From: Solirubrobacter ginsenosidimutans
GTDB lineage: Bacteria > Actinomycetota > Thermoleophilia > Solirubrobacterales > Solirubrobacteraceae
DNA length: 64,000 nucleotides
Assembly: GCF_027587205.1 (NCBI RefSeq)
Contig: NZ_JAPDOD010000001.1
Coordinates: 248,001 to 312,000 of the forward strand
Reading direction: 5' to 3'
Position numbers and translations under genes: made by a program. Below are positions 9,014 through 18,589 of this stretch, one piece after another; positions within the stretch are counted from its first letter, which is position 1; every line of letters begins with the position of its first letter. The notes under the pieces were generated by a model. It was not told the DNA's origin. It ran no database searches and worked only from the letters and a program-made list of their open reading frames with translations.

Positions 9014-10171
9014 TCAGAACGAGCGCGGCATGCCGAGGACGTGCTGGCCGATGTGGGCGAGCACGAGGTTGTTCGAGACGGGCGCGATCGAGTACAGGCG
9101 TGTCTCGCGGAACTTGCGTTCGATGTCGTACTCCTCGGCGAAGGCGAAGCCGCCGAAGGTGTCCATGCACGCGTTGGCGGCGGCCCAGGAGGCTTCGGAG
9201 GCGAGCAGCTTGGCCATGTTCGCCTCCGCGCCGCAGGGCTCGTCGGCCTCGTAGAGGGCAGCGGCCTTGTGGCGCATCAGCGAGGCGGCCTCGATCTGGG
9301 CGTGGGCGCGGGCGATCGGGAACTGGATGCCCTGGTTGGCGCCGATCGGGCGGCCGAACACGTTGCGCTCGCCGGCGTAGGCCGACGCCTTCTCGACGAA
9401 GAAGCGGCCGTCGCCGATGCACTCGCTCGCGATCATGATCCGCTCGGCGTTCATGCCGGTCAGGATCTGCTTGAACCCCGCGCCCTCGACGCCGATCAGC
9501 GCGTCGCCGGGGACGAAGAGCTCGTCGAAGAACAGCTCGGTCGTGGAGTGATTGACCATCGTCTTGATCGGCGTGATCTGGAGCGCGTCGCCCGCGGTGC
9601 GCATGTCGACCAGGAACGTCGACAGGCCCTCGGTCTTCTTCTGCACGTCCTCCAGCGGCGTCGTGCGGGCCAGCAGCACCATGAGGTCGGAGTGCTCGGC
9701 GCGCGAGGTCCAGATCTTCTGCCCGCTGATCGAATAGCCGCCGTCGACCTGCTTGGCGCGCGTCTGGATCTTCGTCGTGTCCGAGCCGACGTTGGGCTCG
9801 GTCACCGCGAACGCCTGCAGCCGCAACTCCCCTGAGGCGATCCGCGGCAACCAGCGCGCCTTCTGCGCATCGCTGCCGTGACGCAGGATCGTCCCCATCA
9901 CGTACATCTGCGCGTGGCACGCGCCGGCGTTGGCGCCCGAGGCGCAGATCTCCTCGAGGATCGCCGCCGCGTGCGAGAGCTGCAGACCCGACCCGCCGTA
10001 CTCCTCCGGGATCAGCGCCGCCAGCCAGCCGTTGCGGGTGAGCTCCTGCACGAACTCGGTGGGATACGTCGACGGCTCAAGACCCCGCCAGTACTCGCCG
10101 GGAAAGCGCGCGCAGAGCTCGCGGACGGCTGAGCGAATGCTCCGCGTGTCGTCATCGACGGTGAAGTCCAC
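9014..10171 (-). CDS. Acyl-CoA dehydrogenase family protein
   Basis: The 385-residue flavoprotein should catalyse FAD-dependent alpha,beta-dehydrogenation of an acyl-CoA. The signature VTEPNVGSDT is at 123-132, and the second signature region contains YAGERNVFGRPIGANQG. The C-terminal end (RLYSIAPVSNNLVLAHIGQ) is the subgroup form that lacks the YEG glutamate of short/medium-chain enzymes, so the catalytic base must be elsewhere and chain preference cannot be inferred. The start is GTG 10171 with GAGGAGAG just upstream. It lies 54 bp upstream of the kinase gene on the same strand. No CoA ligase or intact enoyl-CoA hydratase is adjacent. Confidence 0.9.
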   Translation of the reverse strand: MDFTVDDDTRSIRSAVRELCARFPGEYWRGLEPSTYPTEFVQELTRNGWLAALIPEEYGGSGLQLSHAAAILEEICASGANAGACHAQMYVMGTILRHGSDAQKARWLPRIASGELRLQAFAVTEPNVGSDTTKIQTRAKQVDGGYSISGQKIWTSRAEHSDLMVLLARTTPLEDVQKKTEGLSTFLVDMRTAGDALQITPIKTMVNHSTTELFFDELFVPGDALIGVEGAGFKQILTGMNAERIMIASECIGDGRFFVEKASAYAGERNVFGRPIGANQGIQFPIARAHAQIEAASLMRHKAAALYEADEPCGAEANMAKLLASEASWAAANACMDTFGGFAFAEEYDIERKFRETRLYSIAPVSNNLVLAHIGQHVLGMPRSF

Positions 10172-10244
10172 GTTCGCTCTCCTCGATCCTGCCGGAATGA
10201 CTCTGGCTCATTGAACCAGCCGCCCGCGGCGAGATGAGGCCCAC

Positions 10245-10273
10245 CGGTCCCCGCGGCACCGCCGCGGGGACCG
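10245..10273 (-). terminator. Strong hairpin after the 2739-residue protein gene
   Basis: A perfect 12-bp stem (CGGTCCCCGCGG at 10245-10256 with its complement at 10262-10273) has a 5-base loop. It lies 19 bp past the stop of the large gene on the minus strand. No U-tract follows. A terminator role is inferred from stem strength and position. Confidence 0.6.
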
Positions 10274-10291
10274 GGACCTGCGGACTGCCGG

Positions 10292-13200
10292 CTACGGCGT
10301 GGTGGCCGACAGGGTGAACGTGATGCGCTTGCTGTAGTGACCCGCGACCAGCTTGTCGGTGGCGCTGACAGGCTGCTTGAACTCGAGGGTCACGGGGTCG
10401 TTGGCCAGCGGCCCGGTCCAGGACTTCAGGAGTGCGGGCGTGCTGCCGATCGGCGCGAACGGGCCGCCGGCGCCGACCTGCAGCGCCTGCGGGAGCACCG
10501 CGGAGCCGTTGACCAGATGGCCCGGAGCGTTCGTGCTCGGGTCCACCGCGGACAGCGACGTGGTCGGGGAGCTGGAGGTCACCTTCGCCGCCAGCGACGC
10601 GGTGTAGTCCTTGGCCACACCGGGGGCCAGCGGGCCGACGGCCGCCGTTCCGGTGAGCTCGAGCGACATCACCAGCGGAACGTCCGCGTTGACGTCGGTG
10701 TCCTCGGAGTCACCGACCGAGGGCGCCGCGATCGCGAACGCCACGGACTTGGTGGCCTCGGTGTTGCCGGCCTTGTCCTTGGAGCGGTACTCGACGACGT
10801 GTGAGCCGACGGCCGAGACTCCGACCGTGTTGACGAACGGGCTCGCCGAGCTCGTGTTGTCCTTGCGGACCCACTCGCCGGTCGCCCCGCCCGTGTTGAT
10901 GCGGTACTCGGTGTAGTCCACGCCGGAGCCCGGGGTGGAGCCGCCGCCCGCGGTGACGGTGACCTTGCCGACCATGCCTTCCCAACCGTCCGTGCCCGGG
11001 TGCGCGTGCACCGAGCAGTAGAACGAGTAGGCACCGGCCGCGGCGACGACCGAGGTGGCCGACGCGCCGCCCGGCACGGTGATGCCGGCGATCTGCGTCC
11101 CCGCGCTCGTCGGGGCCTCGCCCGGCTTGATCAGGTGCACGTCATGGACCGTTCCCGCCGTGGCCGTCGGGAAGTTCCAGCGCACCGTGTCACCGGTGTT
11201 CGCCGTCAGCGCGTTGGGCTCCCAGTGATCCGGGAACGCGTTGACGTCGACCGTCTTCGGCGTGCTGGAACCGCCGGCCTGAGCCGGATCGGTCGCCGAC
11301 AGCAGCACGCTGACCTGGCCGTTGTAGGTCCCGCCCGCGCCCGGGGTCGCCGGGGTGAGCGTGTGCGTCGTCACGGGCGCCGTGGTGTCGCCACCCGCCG
11401 CGCCGATCGTGAAGTCGACCTTCTTGGTCGCCTCCACGTTGCCCGCGACGTCGGTCGAGCGGTACTCGACCGTGTGGGCACCGTTGCCGGTGACCGTCAC
11501 CGGACCCTTCACCGAACCCGCGTCCAGCGAGAGGATGCGGACGTTCTTGTAATCGATGACGTCGGCGTCGGAGTGATTCTGCAGGCCGACATAGCCACGC
11601 GTGAACTGGCGATCCGTCGTCGACGGGTCACCCGACCGGGAAGACGTCTTCCCGGGCGTGTTCTGGAAGGTCTGCAGGACCTCGCCGTTGCGGCTGATCG
11701 TGTAGGTCTGGCCGACGACCTTGATCTCGTAATCCACCCAGGTACCGCGCGGCTGAACCTTCGCCTGCGTGGCGTTGAGCGGCGAGAAGTTGTAGATCGA
11801 GCCCGTCTTCTGCGCGTCTGACTGGTAGTCGTTGATCTGGATCTCGTGACCGCAGTAGATCGCGACCCACGCCTGATCGCTCGTGGCCGAGCCGACCTGG
11901 CACGGGTAGCGGTTGGCCGCGGTGCGCGTCACGGCCTCGGCCGGGTTCGGGAAGCGCACGAACGCGCCACCGTTACCGTTCGAACCCGTGGCCGAGTCAC
12001 GCCACTGGAACTTCATGACGAAGTCGCCGTAGTCCTTGACCGGGTACCACGGCATGCCCAGACCGCCGGACGGGCGGAAGAAGCCGCCGCCGGCCGCGTT
12101 CCAGGTCAACTTGCCCGGACCGGCCTGCGCCCACTTGGCCAGATCTGCCTCCGTGTTGAGGATCGTCTCCTCCTCCACGTACGGCTTCCAGTCGCCGCCG
12201 TCGACGCGGATCTCGGTCGTCTTCACGCCCGAGGTCGCGTCCGTGGCGTCGAGGTCGACCGCGACGTCACCGGTGTAGGTGGCCTTCGGATCCTCGCCGT
12301 TGAGCTTGGCGGTGGTCGCCGGATTGACCTTGTCGATCTTGAACGTCACCGTCCGCGTGGACTCGACGTTGCCCTTCTTGTCGGTCGAGCGGTACTCGAT
12401 CGTGTGCGAACCCGCGGTCGTGACGTCGAACGGGGCGCTGTAGGCGGTCCAGTTCGCGGCGCCCTGCTCGCGGTACTCGGTCTTGTCGAGGCCCGAGCCG
12501 CCGTCGTTGTCCTTCGCCGTCAGGGTGACCTTGACGTCGGTGTCGTACCAGCCGCCGTCACCGTTGGGCGTCGCCGGAGCGAGCACGTGGGTCGTGGTCG
12601 GCGCCGACGTGTCATTGCCGGTGCCGCAGTTGCCCGACTCGAGCGTGAACGACTCGAGCTCGACGTTCTTGTTCGCCGAGTTGCCGTCGCGCTTGCCGAA
12701 CACGCCGATGCGGTAGCCACCCGGCTGGTTGAGGTACTGCGTCGTCGAGATCGGCGCGCCGAACGTCGTGAACGTGGTCCCGTCCGTCGACGTCGCCGTG
12801 GTCAGCGTCTTGGCCACGTCGTCATAGGCGAGCTGGACCCAGATGTAGGCACCGCTGGGGGAGAGCGCACCCGAGTTCGGGTACGGCACGGTCGCCGGCG
12901 GCAGCGTGATCGCCGCCCCGTTGGAGGTCAGCACCCGCTCCGCCCACTTGCCCGGCTGGTTGCCGGAGGTGTTCGGGTCGGTGTCGTTCTTGTACTGCAC
13001 GCCCGCCTTGACGAAGTAGTTCGGGTTGAAGCTGTTGATCAGCCCCAGCCCAAGCGCCTCGCCGTCCGCGGTCAGACCCGCGTGCACGACCTTGGCGGTC
13101 GCGGTCCACGAGCCCGTCGGGACCGGCTGCAGCAGCAGCTGGGCGGTGCCCACCGCCGCGTACAGGTCGGCCTGGCGCAGCGGGACCACCAGGCGGCCGT

Positions 13201-16200
13201 TGGCCACCGTCGGGTTCGCGCCCGCGATCGGGTTCACGAGCGCCCACTTCGGGTCGATCGCGGTACCGTCGAACTCGTCGGTCTCCGGGCACTGGCCGTT
13301 GCCGCCGCAGTCGTCACCCGGCGTCTGCGGATCGGCGCTCGCCACGACGTTGAACGCGTCGAACTGGGCGATGTCGTCGGTGCCGCCGGCGTCGTGCTTG
13401 GCGAACACGCCGACGCGCAGCCCGCCCGGCTGGGACAGGTACTGCGTGACCGAGATCGGTGCGCCGAACGACGCGAACGTCGTCCCGTTCGAGGAGGACC
13501 AGGTCGTGATCATCTTGGTGGCGTCGTCATAGACGAAGCGCACCCAGATGAAGTCGCCGGACGTGCTCAGTGCACCCGAGTTGGGCCACGGAACCGTCGC
13601 CGGCGGCAGGACGACCGACTGGTTGTTGGAGGTCAGCACGCGCTCCGCCCACTTGCCCGGCTGGTTGCCGGCCGTGTTCGGATCGGTGTCGGCCTTGTAC
13701 TGCACCGTCGTCTTGAGCAGGTTGTTCGGGTTGAGCGTGTTGATCAGCGCCAGGCCGGCCGCTCGGCCGTCCGCGTTGATGGTCGCGTGCGCGACCTTGG
13801 CGGTCGCGATCCACGAGCCGGTCGGCACGCTCTGCATCAGCGCCTGCGCGTTGCCGACGTTCGTATACAGGTCGCCCTGCAGCATCGGCATCGTCAGACG
13901 CCCGCCGCCCACGGTCGGCGGGTTGCCGGCGGCCGGGTTGACGATCTGCCATTTCGGATCGAGCGCCGAGCTGTTGAACTGATCCGACTGCGGCGAGCAG
14001 CCACCGTTGCCGCCGCCGGGAAGGTCGATCGCGAACGTGACCGACCCGTTCGGGGTCTCGACGTTGCCCGCGCGGTCACGCGAGCGGAACTCGACCGTGT
14101 GGTAGCCCTCGTCGCCGATCGTGAACTCGGTCACGAACGGGGAGGCGTTGGCGGTGTTCTCGCGACGCGTGTAGGCGCCGCCGTCGATCCGGTACTCGGT
14201 CCACTCGACGCCGGCACCGCCGGTGCCGTCATTGCCGCGCAGCGAGACCTTGACCGCGGCCGTGTAGGTGGCGGCCGGCGTCTGATCGTTGAGCTGGACG
14301 GTCGTCGTCGGCGCGGCGGTGTCGTCGCTGACCGGGACGCTCGTCGTCTTGGTCGCCTTCTCGCCGTCGGCGTAGGTCACCGTCAGCTTGGCCGTGTAGT
14401 TGCCCGCGTCGGCGTAGGTGTGGAGCGGGTTGCTGCCGGCCGACGTCTGGCCGTCACCGAAGTCCCACTCGTAGGACACGCCGCCGGAGGCGCCGATCGA
14501 GAACTGGATCGAACGCGCCGCGGCGGTCTTCTGCCACTGCGGGTCCGGGCCCGGAGTGTCAGCCCCGCCGGTGTACTTGAACCGGTACAGGCCGGCGTTG
14601 GAGCCGGTGGTGAAGAAGCCCTCGTAGACCTGCACGTAGAGCGCGCCGTCCGGACCGAACTTGGAGTCCATGTAGTTCGCGCCCCAGGGGAGGGAGCCGC
14701 GGAAGCTGTCCGCGTAGATCGGCTGGGAGCCGTCCTGATCGGTCGCCGGATCGAGCAGCAGCGCGTGCTTGGCGCTGTTGTTGCCGAAGTCGTTCAGGAA
14801 CCAGCGGCCGTCCCAGTACTTGGGCCAGCGCGCGGAGTTGTCGGCGCCTTCCTTGTAACGGTAGATGGGCCCGGTGAACACCGTCGCGCCGGAGGCGGTC
14901 AGGTACGGGCACAGCTGGGTCGGGTTGCTCGCGCCGTAGTTGGGCGCGTTGTTGGCGCCCAGCTCACGCGGGAACACCGGGCAGCCGTTGGCGTTGTTCG
15001 GGTTGCCGCGGCTGTACCAGACGTTGTTGGAGTGGGCGGTGCCCGCGTCCTTGCCGGTGCCGGTGACGTGCGGCAGGGTCACGAGACCCGTGTTGTTCGT
15101 CGAGTCGTTGACGAGGTTGTTGCAGTCGTACCAACCCGCGGTCGGGGCCGAGGCGGGCCCGCCGTTGACGTAGCCGGCGACGTTGGTGGTGCGCAGCGAG
15201 CCGTCCGCGATCCGGTCGCGGTAGGCCTGCTTGTTGCCCATGCAGTACGGCCAGCCGTAGTTGCCCGCCGTGGGCAGCTGCGTCGCGGTCTCGTACGTCG
15301 ACGGACCCTGGGTGGCCGAGGGCGAGCCGGCGTCCGGGCCGACCCACGCGGCGAACGGGATGTCCGTCTCGGGATCGATCGTCATGCGCGAGGGGTTGCG
15401 CAGACCCATGGCGTAGATCTCGGGCAGCGCCTTGCCGCCGCCGCCCTCGGTGCCGTCGAACAGGTTCGGCCCGTTGGGCGAGCTTGCCGTCGGCAGGGAG
15501 TACGTGGTGCCGACGCCGACCACCGGCTTCGCCCCGTCGGCGAGGTTGTCGATCGGGTTGAAGCGCAGCATCTTGCCGTTGTAGTTGTTGGTGTTGCCGG
15601 CGGTTCTGCGCGCGTCGTTGAACGCGACGTTGTTGGCGCCGCAGTGCGTGTTGGTCGCCTGCGTCGGGTCACCGGTCGGGCAGCGCTGGGGCTGGTAGTT
15701 GCCCGAGTAGCCGTTCGTGCTCTGCGACGAGTTGTCGTCGCCGACGGTGACGTAGAGGTTGCCCTCGGAGTCGAACGCCATGCCGCCGCCCTGGTGGCAG
15801 CAGCTCCAGATCTGCAGGTCGTAGTTGAAGATCACGACCTCGGAGTTGAGATCGAGCTTCTTGGTCTGCAGGTTGATGGTGAAGCGCGAGATCCGCGCCT
15901 GGGCCATCTTCGTGATCCGGCGCTGGTCGCCGTCGGCCATGCCCGCGTGAACCGGGTTGTCCGGGTTGAACGTCGGGACGTACTGCAGGTAGACGTGGCC
16001 GGTCGTCCCGAAGTCGGGCGCGGCGGCGACGCCGAGCAGACCCGTCTCGATCTTGCCGTTGACCTCGTTTCCGCCCCCACGATCGCCGTAGACGGGCAGC
16101 ACTGCCGCCTGCGTGACGCCGGAGTTGACGGTGCCGTTGTCGGCCTTCGGGTCGTAGACATGGATCGGGCCGCAACCGACGCCGACGTTGCGGTTGGCGA

Positions 16201-18511
16201 AGTCGCTGATGATCGGGGTGGAGGCCTGACCGATCATCTTGCCGCGGTCGGCGTTGGTGCGGCAGTCGGCGCGACCGATGTAGATGGCCCAGCCGTTGTT
16301 GGCCAGTGACACGCCGTGCGACTCGCCGCTGTTGGTCAGGTCGCCGCTGGCGGCGTTGACCAGGCGCTCGGTCGAGTAGTTGGACATGATCGTGGCCTTG
16401 CAGCCACCGCGGACCATGCCCGCGGACCACTCGATCGCGCCGAGCAGGTGCTTGGTGAAGTTCGCCTGGCCATAGCTGGCGGCGGTCCGGCCCATGCCGG
16501 TGTAGAAGGTCCGGCCGCCCTGATAGTCACGGCACCAGGAGATCGGCCAGTCGGTGCCGCCCGTGGTGGTGCCGTCGCCGGCCGCCGCGCCGACCGCGCG
16601 GTAGCGCGCGACGGTGTGGACCGTGCCTGTGGGGCGCGTGGTCCAGCGGTAGTAGATGTCATTGCGGGTCCACTCGAGCGGCAGGCCCTTGGTGGACGGA
16701 TGCACGCGGTCGCCGAACACGACGACCTGGTCGGAAGCGGTGGTCGGGCTGGCGGCGTCTGGACGGGCGCCGATCAGTCCGGTGACGAACGTGTTGCTGG
16801 GCTCGGCCTCGGCGGCCGAGCCGATGCCGACGAACCCGCCGCCGCCCTGGATGTAGCCCTGCAGCGCGGTTTCCTGCGCGGCGTTGAGGAGGTCACCCGG
16901 GTTGTTGAGGAACACCACGGCGCGGTACTGCGCGAGGTTCGTCGCGGTGAAGTTGGCCGCGGACGGGGACGCGTCGACCGCGAAGTCGTTCGCCGTTCCG
17001 AGATCCTTGATCGCGGCGATCCCGGCGTCCACGGTCGCATCCGACGGCCCGTGGAACACGAGCACCTTCGGCGGCGTCTGCGTGCCGGTGATCAGGATCC
17101 GCTCGACCGCGTCATCGCTGTTGGAATCGATCACGATGCGGGCGACCGAGGTGAAGTTCGAGCGCGTCGGCTTATAGCCGACGTTGAGCGTGCAGCTCGC
17201 GTTCGGCGCCAGCGTCTTGCCGCGGCAGTCCTCGCTGACGACCAGGAAGTCCGCGGCCGTGGCAGCGCCTCCGTCATCGGCGTCGGCCAGGATCCGGATG
17301 GCGTTGTCGCCGTTGTTGATCACGAGCGGGGCGTTGCCGTCGTTGGTGACCTTGATCGGCACCTGGTTGGCGGACGCGGGCGTGCCCTTCGGCACCGAGG
17401 AGAAGAGCGTCGGGCTGGCCTTCAGCGAGGGGGCGGGATCGCCCTTCATCGCGATCGCGCTCTCGGCGCTGTTGCGGAACGGGTTGAAGTTCGTCGCGCC
17501 GCCGAGCCCGACCGGGTCGCGCTCGGAGAAGTAGTACTTGGTCTTGCCCTTGGCCGACGCGAGCATCGGCGCGAAGTTGATGCCACCCTGGCCGACCGTG
17601 CGCTGGTCGCCGTCGCCACAGTCCGGGCGGATGCCGCTCGCGACCATGTCCTTGACATGGAACGAGACCACCCGGCTGCCGAACTTCTGGATCATGCGGT
17701 TGACGTAGTCCGCGCCGACGGCCGGATCTGAAGGCGTCGCGTGACCCGAGGACCCGCACACGGCCCAGCCGATGTCGATCTGCGCGGAGACATAGCGCGG
17801 GTCGGTGTGGTCCATCACGATCTCCCACGCGCTCTTGAGCGAGCCGTCGTCGGTGAAGCGCGTGCTGAACTCGCTGTTGTGGTTGTGGAAGTACGCGGGG
17901 CCGACGCCGGCCTCGACCGAGCGCTTGCCGAGCTTGTTGAGCTGCTGGGCGGTCGAGAGCGTCTGCGCGAGGCTGCCGAGACCACCGGCGCCGTCCGCGC
18001 CGCCCTCGCCGACCATCTCCTGGCCGAGGATCTTCGCGGCGGCGATCTCCCCGTCCCAGGTGCTCTCGCTCAGGCTGCCGTGACGAGCCGGGAAGCGGAT
18101 GCCGTACTTGTCTCCCAGCGCTCGCAGGTCCAGCAGGCCCTGCCGGTTGCCCTGCGGGCTCGAGCCGCTCGGGAACGGGTTACCTGGATACCCGTACAGC
18201 TCGACGTTCTTGATCCCCTGCGCCTGCAGGAACGCGAACAGCCGCTCCATGCGCGCCGTCACGTTGTTGGCCGGCAGCGTCGGCACGCAGTAGGGCGTCG
18301 CCGGTGCCGGTGACGCCGGACAGAGGATCTCCCCGGACCCGCTGCTCAGGTAGTCCCTGAAGTTGTACAGCTGGATGCCGCTCTGGCCGACAGGCGCGCC
18401 CTCGCCCAGCGACGCCGGCCGCTGCGCCTGTGCTGCGCTCGCGGTCGCAAGCAGCGCGCCCGTCGTCAGTGCGGCGGCAATGGCCATCCGCACCTTCCGG
18501 TGTCCCCGCAT
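10292..18511 (-). CDS. Giant secreted sugar-metabolism protein: TIM barrel + ThuA + GSDH + PKD + DUF1080 + cupredoxin
   Basis: The product has 2739 residues. A signal peptide (1-29, ending ASAAQA) comes first. Domains in order: sugar isomerase/epimerase-like TIM barrel (about 44-350; likely metal/active residues H209 and H211 in FHNHNSEF, D246 in DIGWAV, H285-K287-D288 in FHVKD); choice-of-anchor/ASH-type beta domain (365-478); ThuA-like domain (481-700); PQQ-dependent sugar dehydrogenase-type propeller (about 710-1320, with HQGGGMAFDSEGNLYVTVGD and AMGLRNPSRM); PKD (1320-1397); OmpL47-like repeat; two near-duplicate lectin-like modules (1507-1730, 1734-1960); further OmpL47 repeats interrupted by DUF1080 (about 2116-2330) and a cupredoxin (2416-2523; Cu ligands H2456, C2499, H2502, M2513); and an unassigned C-terminal beta domain. 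Each family is linked to sugar oxidation or 3-keto-sugar chemistry. The ATG is preceded by GAGAGGAGAGG. Confidence 0.9.
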   Translation of the reverse strand: MRGHRKVRMAIAAALTTGALLATASAAQAQRPASLGEGAPVGQSGIQLYNFRDYLSSGSGEILCPASPAPATPYCVPTLPANNVTARMERLFAFLQAQGIKNVELYGYPGNPFPSGSSPQGNRQGLLDLRALGDKYGIRFPARHGSLSESTWDGEIAAAKILGQEMVGEGGADGAGGLGSLAQTLSTAQQLNKLGKRSVEAGVGPAYFHNHNSEFSTRFTDDGSLKSAWEIVMDHTDPRYVSAQIDIGWAVCGSSGHATPSDPAVGADYVNRMIQKFGSRVVSFHVKDMVASGIRPDCGDGDQRTVGQGGINFAPMLASAKGKTKYYFSERDPVGLGGATNFNPFRNSAESAIAMKGDPAPSLKASPTLFSSVPKGTPASANQVPIKVTNDGNAPLVINNGDNAIRILADADDGGAATAADFLVVSEDCRGKTLAPNASCTLNVGYKPTRSNFTSVARIVIDSNSDDAVERILITGTQTPPKVLVFHGPSDATVDAGIAAIKDLGTANDFAVDASPSAANFTATNLAQYRAVVFLNNPGDLLNAAQETALQGYIQGGGGFVGIGSAAEAEPSNTFVTGLIGARPDAASPTTASDQVVVFGDRVHPSTKGLPLEWTRNDIYYRWTTRPTGTVHTVARYRAVGAAAGDGTTTGGTDWPISWCRDYQGGRTFYTGMGRTAASYGQANFTKHLLGAIEWSAGMVRGGCKATIMSNYSTERLVNAASGDLTNSGESHGVSLANNGWAIYIGRADCRTNADRGKMIGQASTPIISDFANRNVGVGCGPIHVYDPKADNGTVNSGVTQAAVLPVYGDRGGGNEVNGKIETGLLGVAAAPDFGTTGHVYLQYVPTFNPDNPVHAGMADGDQRRITKMAQARISRFTINLQTKKLDLNSEVVIFNYDLQIWSCCHQGGGMAFDSEGNLYVTVGDDNSSQSTNGYSGNYQPQRCPTGDPTQATNTHCGANNVAFNDARRTAGNTNNYNGKMLRFNPIDNLADGAKPVVGVGTTYSLPTASSPNGPNLFDGTEGGGGKALPEIYAMGLRNPSRMTIDPETDIPFAAWVGPDAGSPSATQGPSTYETATQLPTAGNYGWPYCMGNKQAYRDRIADGSLRTTNVAGYVNGGPASAPTAGWYDCNNLVNDSTNNTGLVTLPHVTGTGKDAGTAHSNNVWYSRGNPNNANGCPVFPRELGANNAPNYGASNPTQLCPYLTASGATVFTGPIYRYKEGADNSARWPKYWDGRWFLNDFGNNSAKHALLLDPATDQDGSQPIYADSFRGSLPWGANYMDSKFGPDGALYVQVYEGFFTTGSNAGLYRFKYTGGADTPGPDPQWQKTAAARSIQFSIGASGGVSYEWDFGDGQTSAGSNPLHTYADAGNYTAKLTVTYADGEKATKTTSVPVSDDTAAPTTTVQLNDQTPAATYTAAVKVSLRGNDGTGGAGVEWTEYRIDGGAYTRRENTANASPFVTEFTIGDEGYHTVEFRSRDRAGNVETPNGSVTFAIDLPGGGNGGCSPQSDQFNSSALDPKWQIVNPAAGNPPTVGGGRLTMPMLQGDLYTNVGNAQALMQSVPTGSWIATAKVAHATINADGRAAGLALINTLNPNNLLKTTVQYKADTDPNTAGNQPGKWAERVLTSNNQSVVLPPATVPWPNSGALSTSGDFIWVRFVYDDATKMITTWSSSNGTTFASFGAPISVTQYLSQPGGLRVGVFAKHDAGGTDDIAQFDAFNVVASADPQTPGDDCGGNGQCPETDEFDGTAIDPKWALVNPIAGANPTVANGRLVVPLRQADLYAAVGTAQLLLQPVPTGSWTATAKVVHAGLTADGEALGLGLINSFNPNYFVKAGVQYKNDTDPNTSGNQPGKWAERVLTSNGAAITLPPATVPYPNSGALSPSGAYIWVQLAYDDVAKTLTTATSTDGTTFTTFGAPISTTQYLNQPGGYRIGVFGKRDGNSANKNVELESFTLESGNCGTGNDTSAPTTTHVLAPATPNGDGGWYDTDVKVTLTAKDNDGGSGLDKTEYREQGAANWTAYSAPFDVTTAGSHTIEYRSTDKKGNVESTRTVTFKIDKVNPATTAKLNGEDPKATYTGDVAVDLDATDATSGVKTTEIRVDGGDWKPYVEEETILNTEADLAKWAQAGPGKLTWNAAGGGFFRPSGGLGMPWYPVKDYGDFVMKFQWRDSATGSNGNGGAFVRFPNPAEAVTRTAANRYPCQVGSATSDQAWVAIYCGHEIQINDYQSDAQKTGSIYNFSPLNATQAKVQPRGTWVDYEIKVVGQTYTISRNGEVLQTFQNTPGKTSSRSGDPSTTDRQFTRGYVGLQNHSDADVIDYKNVRILSLDAGSVKGPVTVTGNGAHTVEYRSTDVAGNVEATKKVDFTIGAAGGDTTAPVTTHTLTPATPGAGGTYNGQVSVLLSATDPAQAGGSSTPKTVDVNAFPDHWEPNALTANTGDTVRWNFPTATAGTVHDVHLIKPGEAPTSAGTQIAGITVPGGASATSVVAAAGAYSFYCSVHAHPGTDGWEGMVGKVTVTAGGGSTPGSGVDYTEYRINTGGATGEWVRKDNTSSASPFVNTVGVSAVGSHVVEYRSKDKAGNTEATKSVAFAIAAPSVGDSEDTDVNADVPLVMSLELTGTAAVGPLAPGVAKDYTASLAAKVTSSSPTTSLSAVDPSTNAPGHLVNGSAVLPQALQVGAGGPFAPIGSTPALLKSWTGPLANDPVTLEFKQPVSATDKLVAGHYSKRITFTLSATTP
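12613..13990 (-). repeat. Tandem duplicated lectin-like module inside the giant gene
   Basis: Two consecutive modules of about 680-705 bp encode near-identical proteins (both contain DTDPNT, GNQPGKWAERVLTSN and SGAL...IWV). Their DNA also matches closely, for example around 12930-12965 and 13635-13670. DNA-level similarity in both copies points to a recent internal duplication or gene conversion. By fold they look like LamG/DUF1349-type carbohydrate-binding modules; this is inferred from sequence pattern only. Confidence 0.75.
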
Positions 18512-18559
18512 TCACCCTCTCCTCTCGCTGGACCGACTTCTGTCGGTCCTCACGATGAA

Positions 18560-18589
18560 AGTCTAAGCGAAGGAGAAAGATGAGCGCAA
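18560..18589 (-). promoter_or_regulatory. Candidate sigma-70 promoter of the giant gene, with leader hairpin
   Basis: On the minus strand, TTGCGC (18589-18584) and TAGACT (18565-18560) are 18 bases apart, upstream of ATG 18511. Between them and the start lies a perfect 7-bp hairpin, GACCGAC-TTCT-GTCGGTC (18531-18548), in the leader just before the ribosome site. The rest of the 318-bp divergent region (18512-18829) shows no gene and no clear plus-strand promoter for the epoxide hydrolase. Confidence 0.4.

Noticed and set aside
11846..16309. A 1487-codon open frame antisense to the giant secreted protein
   Set aside because: Very GC-rich genes often leave the opposite strand open. The frame is Arg/Gly/Val-rich without domains, while the minus strand shows many known domains.
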